From IMG/VR virus record IMGVR_UViG_3300045950_000294, positions 1 through 31,406 of that record: a DNA stretch of 31,406 nucleotides; one strand, written 5' to 3'. Positions 30,490-31,406 of this stretch are shown here, in pieces. Source of the stretch: a virus. The position numbers were made by a program, and so were the translations under genes. The notes beneath the pieces are model-generated. The model had not been told where the DNA came from. It saw only the letters and a list, made by a program, of their open reading frames with translations, and ran no database searches. The stretch's first letter is position 1. Each line of letters opens with the position of its first letter.

Positions 30490-31293
30490 TCAGGCTGCCC
30501 TCACGAGGGACGGGCCGGGCAGCGCGCCGCCGGGGTAGACAAGGCGAGAAGAGCCGGGCCTGCGTCCCGGAATGATCGGCGGCATGAACACACCCAGTGG
30601 ATCCACATACAGGCGGACGATCTCGGCCGCCGTGAGCGCGCGGTTGTAGACGCGCACGTCATCGATAGCGCCATCGAAGTAGTTGCCGGGCCCTGGGCTC
30701 GGCGAGCGGGTCCCGATTCGGAGCGGGTTCGCAGTGTTCGGCACCGCTACGGTCGTGGCGGTGGTCTCTTTCAGTGCTCCGTTCCGAAACACACGGACGT
30801 TCGCCAGATCGTAGGAGACGGCTACGTGTTGCCACTCGCCCAATGTGATGCCATGGCTGGCGCCGGTCGGAGTGTTGAACGCACTGCCAAAGCCCCAATG
30901 CAGACGATCGTTCTGATCGGACGAAATCATGAAGTGCACTCGGTTGGAGGTGTAGTCGTCCGTCTTCTCTACGATCGCCGGGAACCCGCCCGGTACGCTG
31001 CGGGGCTTGATCCACGCGGAGATCGTGATTCCGTTGGGAAATGCGCTCAGCGATGCGCTGGCGGGCACATTGATGTAGTCGTCGCTGCCATCGAAGTTCA
31101 GGCTGGCACCGCGCAGACCAGCCACCCATGACGGGCCGTTGGTCAATGCGCCGTCATTGCGAAAGCCCGAAAGGTCCCGCGCTACCGCTCCGCCACTCTC
31201 ATTGAGCGCGTATAGCCCAACCAGGCCGCACGCTTGCGGATGCGCCCGATTGATGGGCCTCGCTGGCGGCGGCTTGATCGGCCAAGAGCGCAT
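30490..31293 (-). CDS. LamG-domain (concanavalin-like) virion protein
   Basis: 267-aa protein with a laminin-G_3/concanavalin-A-like domain: GLVGLYALNESGG, SLNFDGSDDYINVP, ITISAWIKP, WQHVAVSYD, VRVFRNGAL, FDGAIDDVRVYNRALTAAEI are the hallmark segments. The C-terminus is a Pro/Gly-rich tail (PPIIPGRRPGSSRLVY). ATG at 31293 overlaps the upstream stop (TGATG). Such proteins decorate tail fibres or capsids and bind glycans. It is followed after one base by the 312-aa virion gene. Confidence 0.82.
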   Translation of the reverse strand: MRSWPIKPPPARPINRAHPQACGLVGLYALNESGGAVARDLSGFRNDGALTNGPSWVAGLRGASLNFDGSDDYINVPASASLSAFPNGITISAWIKPRSVPGGFPAIVEKTDDYTSNRVHFMISSDQNDRLHWGFGSAFNTPTGASHGITLGEWQHVAVSYDLANVRVFRNGALKETTATTVAVPNTANPLRIGTRSPSPGPGNYFDGAIDDVRVYNRALTAAEIVRLYVDPLGVFMPPIIPGRRPGSSRLVYPGGALPGPSLVRAA

Positions 31294-31406
31294 CAGGCTG
31301 TCTGATAGACCCCGGAGTAAGACGCGGAGCAGCCGGCCGTGTCGAGGGCGACCCCGGTCTTGTTTTCGACCACGATGCCCCACTTCCGCGGCATCACCCC
31401 ACCGAA
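31293..31406 (-). CDS. Partial small phage protein, cut at the window edge
   Basis: The frame is open to the right-hand edge. An ATG at 31394, preceded by GGTGGGG, would give a complete 33-aa peptide (MPRKWGIVVENKTGVALDTA, then GCSASYSGVYQTA), but a longer protein reading in from outside is equally possible. Its stop overlaps the LamG start. Function unknown. Confidence 0.45.
   Translation of the reverse strand, partial: FGGVMPRKWGIVVENKTGVALDTAGCSASYSGVYQTA

Noticed and set aside
1-31406. CRISPR array or insertion sequence
   Set aside because: No regularly spaced repeats, no transposase and no terminal inverted repeats were seen.

Overview
The window is most of a temperate, tailed, siphovirus-like phage or prophage (HK97-type capsid) from a GC-rich bacterium. 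It carries an integrase, an excisionase-like gene, and a structural module packed tightly on the minus strand. Frequent ATGA/GTGA/TGATG overlaps and recognisable Shine-Dalgarno sites point to a bacterial host. The host phylum cannot be fixed. The GC-rich coding, a cysteine-rich lipoprotein and a GAF/Fis-type regulator would fit a soil-type lineage such as Myxococcota or Gemmatimonadota, but that is only an impression.

Layout, left to right. (1) 1-1828, minus: a tyrosine integrase with a zinc-knuckle insertion, an HTH excisionase-like protein and a 56-aa membrane peptide. (2) 1903-1967: a perfect 7-4-7 palindrome that holds the -35 boxes of two divergent promoters. (3) 2009-3947, plus: a three-gene coupled cassette of a GAF + Fis-HTH regulator, a seven-TM protein and a membrane-anchored helical protein, which looks like cargo. 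(4) 3978-5504: small genes and regulatory DNA. It contains two matching promoter-operators (GAACT-N20-TATACT enclosing ACGAG-N4-CTCGT), a probably leaderless zinc-ribbon/AT-hook gene, and a 71-nt RNA gene that looks like the tRNA-like domain of tmRNA without an mRNA-like domain.

(5) 5501-31406, minus: the virion module, transcribed right to left. The order is a partial small gene, LamG protein, a virion protein, HNH nuclease, small and large terminase, portal, prohead protease, two small zinc proteins, major capsid, a set of head and connector proteins, tail terminator, major tail protein, tail assembly chaperone G and its -1 frameshift product GT, tape measure, then four large tail-tip or fibre proteins. 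A plus-strand insert at 14548-15762 (secreted protein, lipoprotein, voltage-gated potassium channel) interrupts the module between the chaperone and tape-measure genes and is probable lysogenic-conversion cargo.

How it works together: terminase, HNH, portal and protease/capsid build and fill the head. The connector, terminator, tube, chaperone and tape-measure proteins build a long non-contractile tail. The LamG and carbohydrate-binding-like tail proteins probably contact the host surface. No lysis, replication or CI-like repressor gene was recognised, so those functions presumably lie outside the window. The strongest novelty is the compact tmRNA-like RNA at 4734-4804. Its G3-U70 pair, A73 and encoded CCA predict alanylation, and its CCA end overlaps the ribosome-binding site of the next gene.
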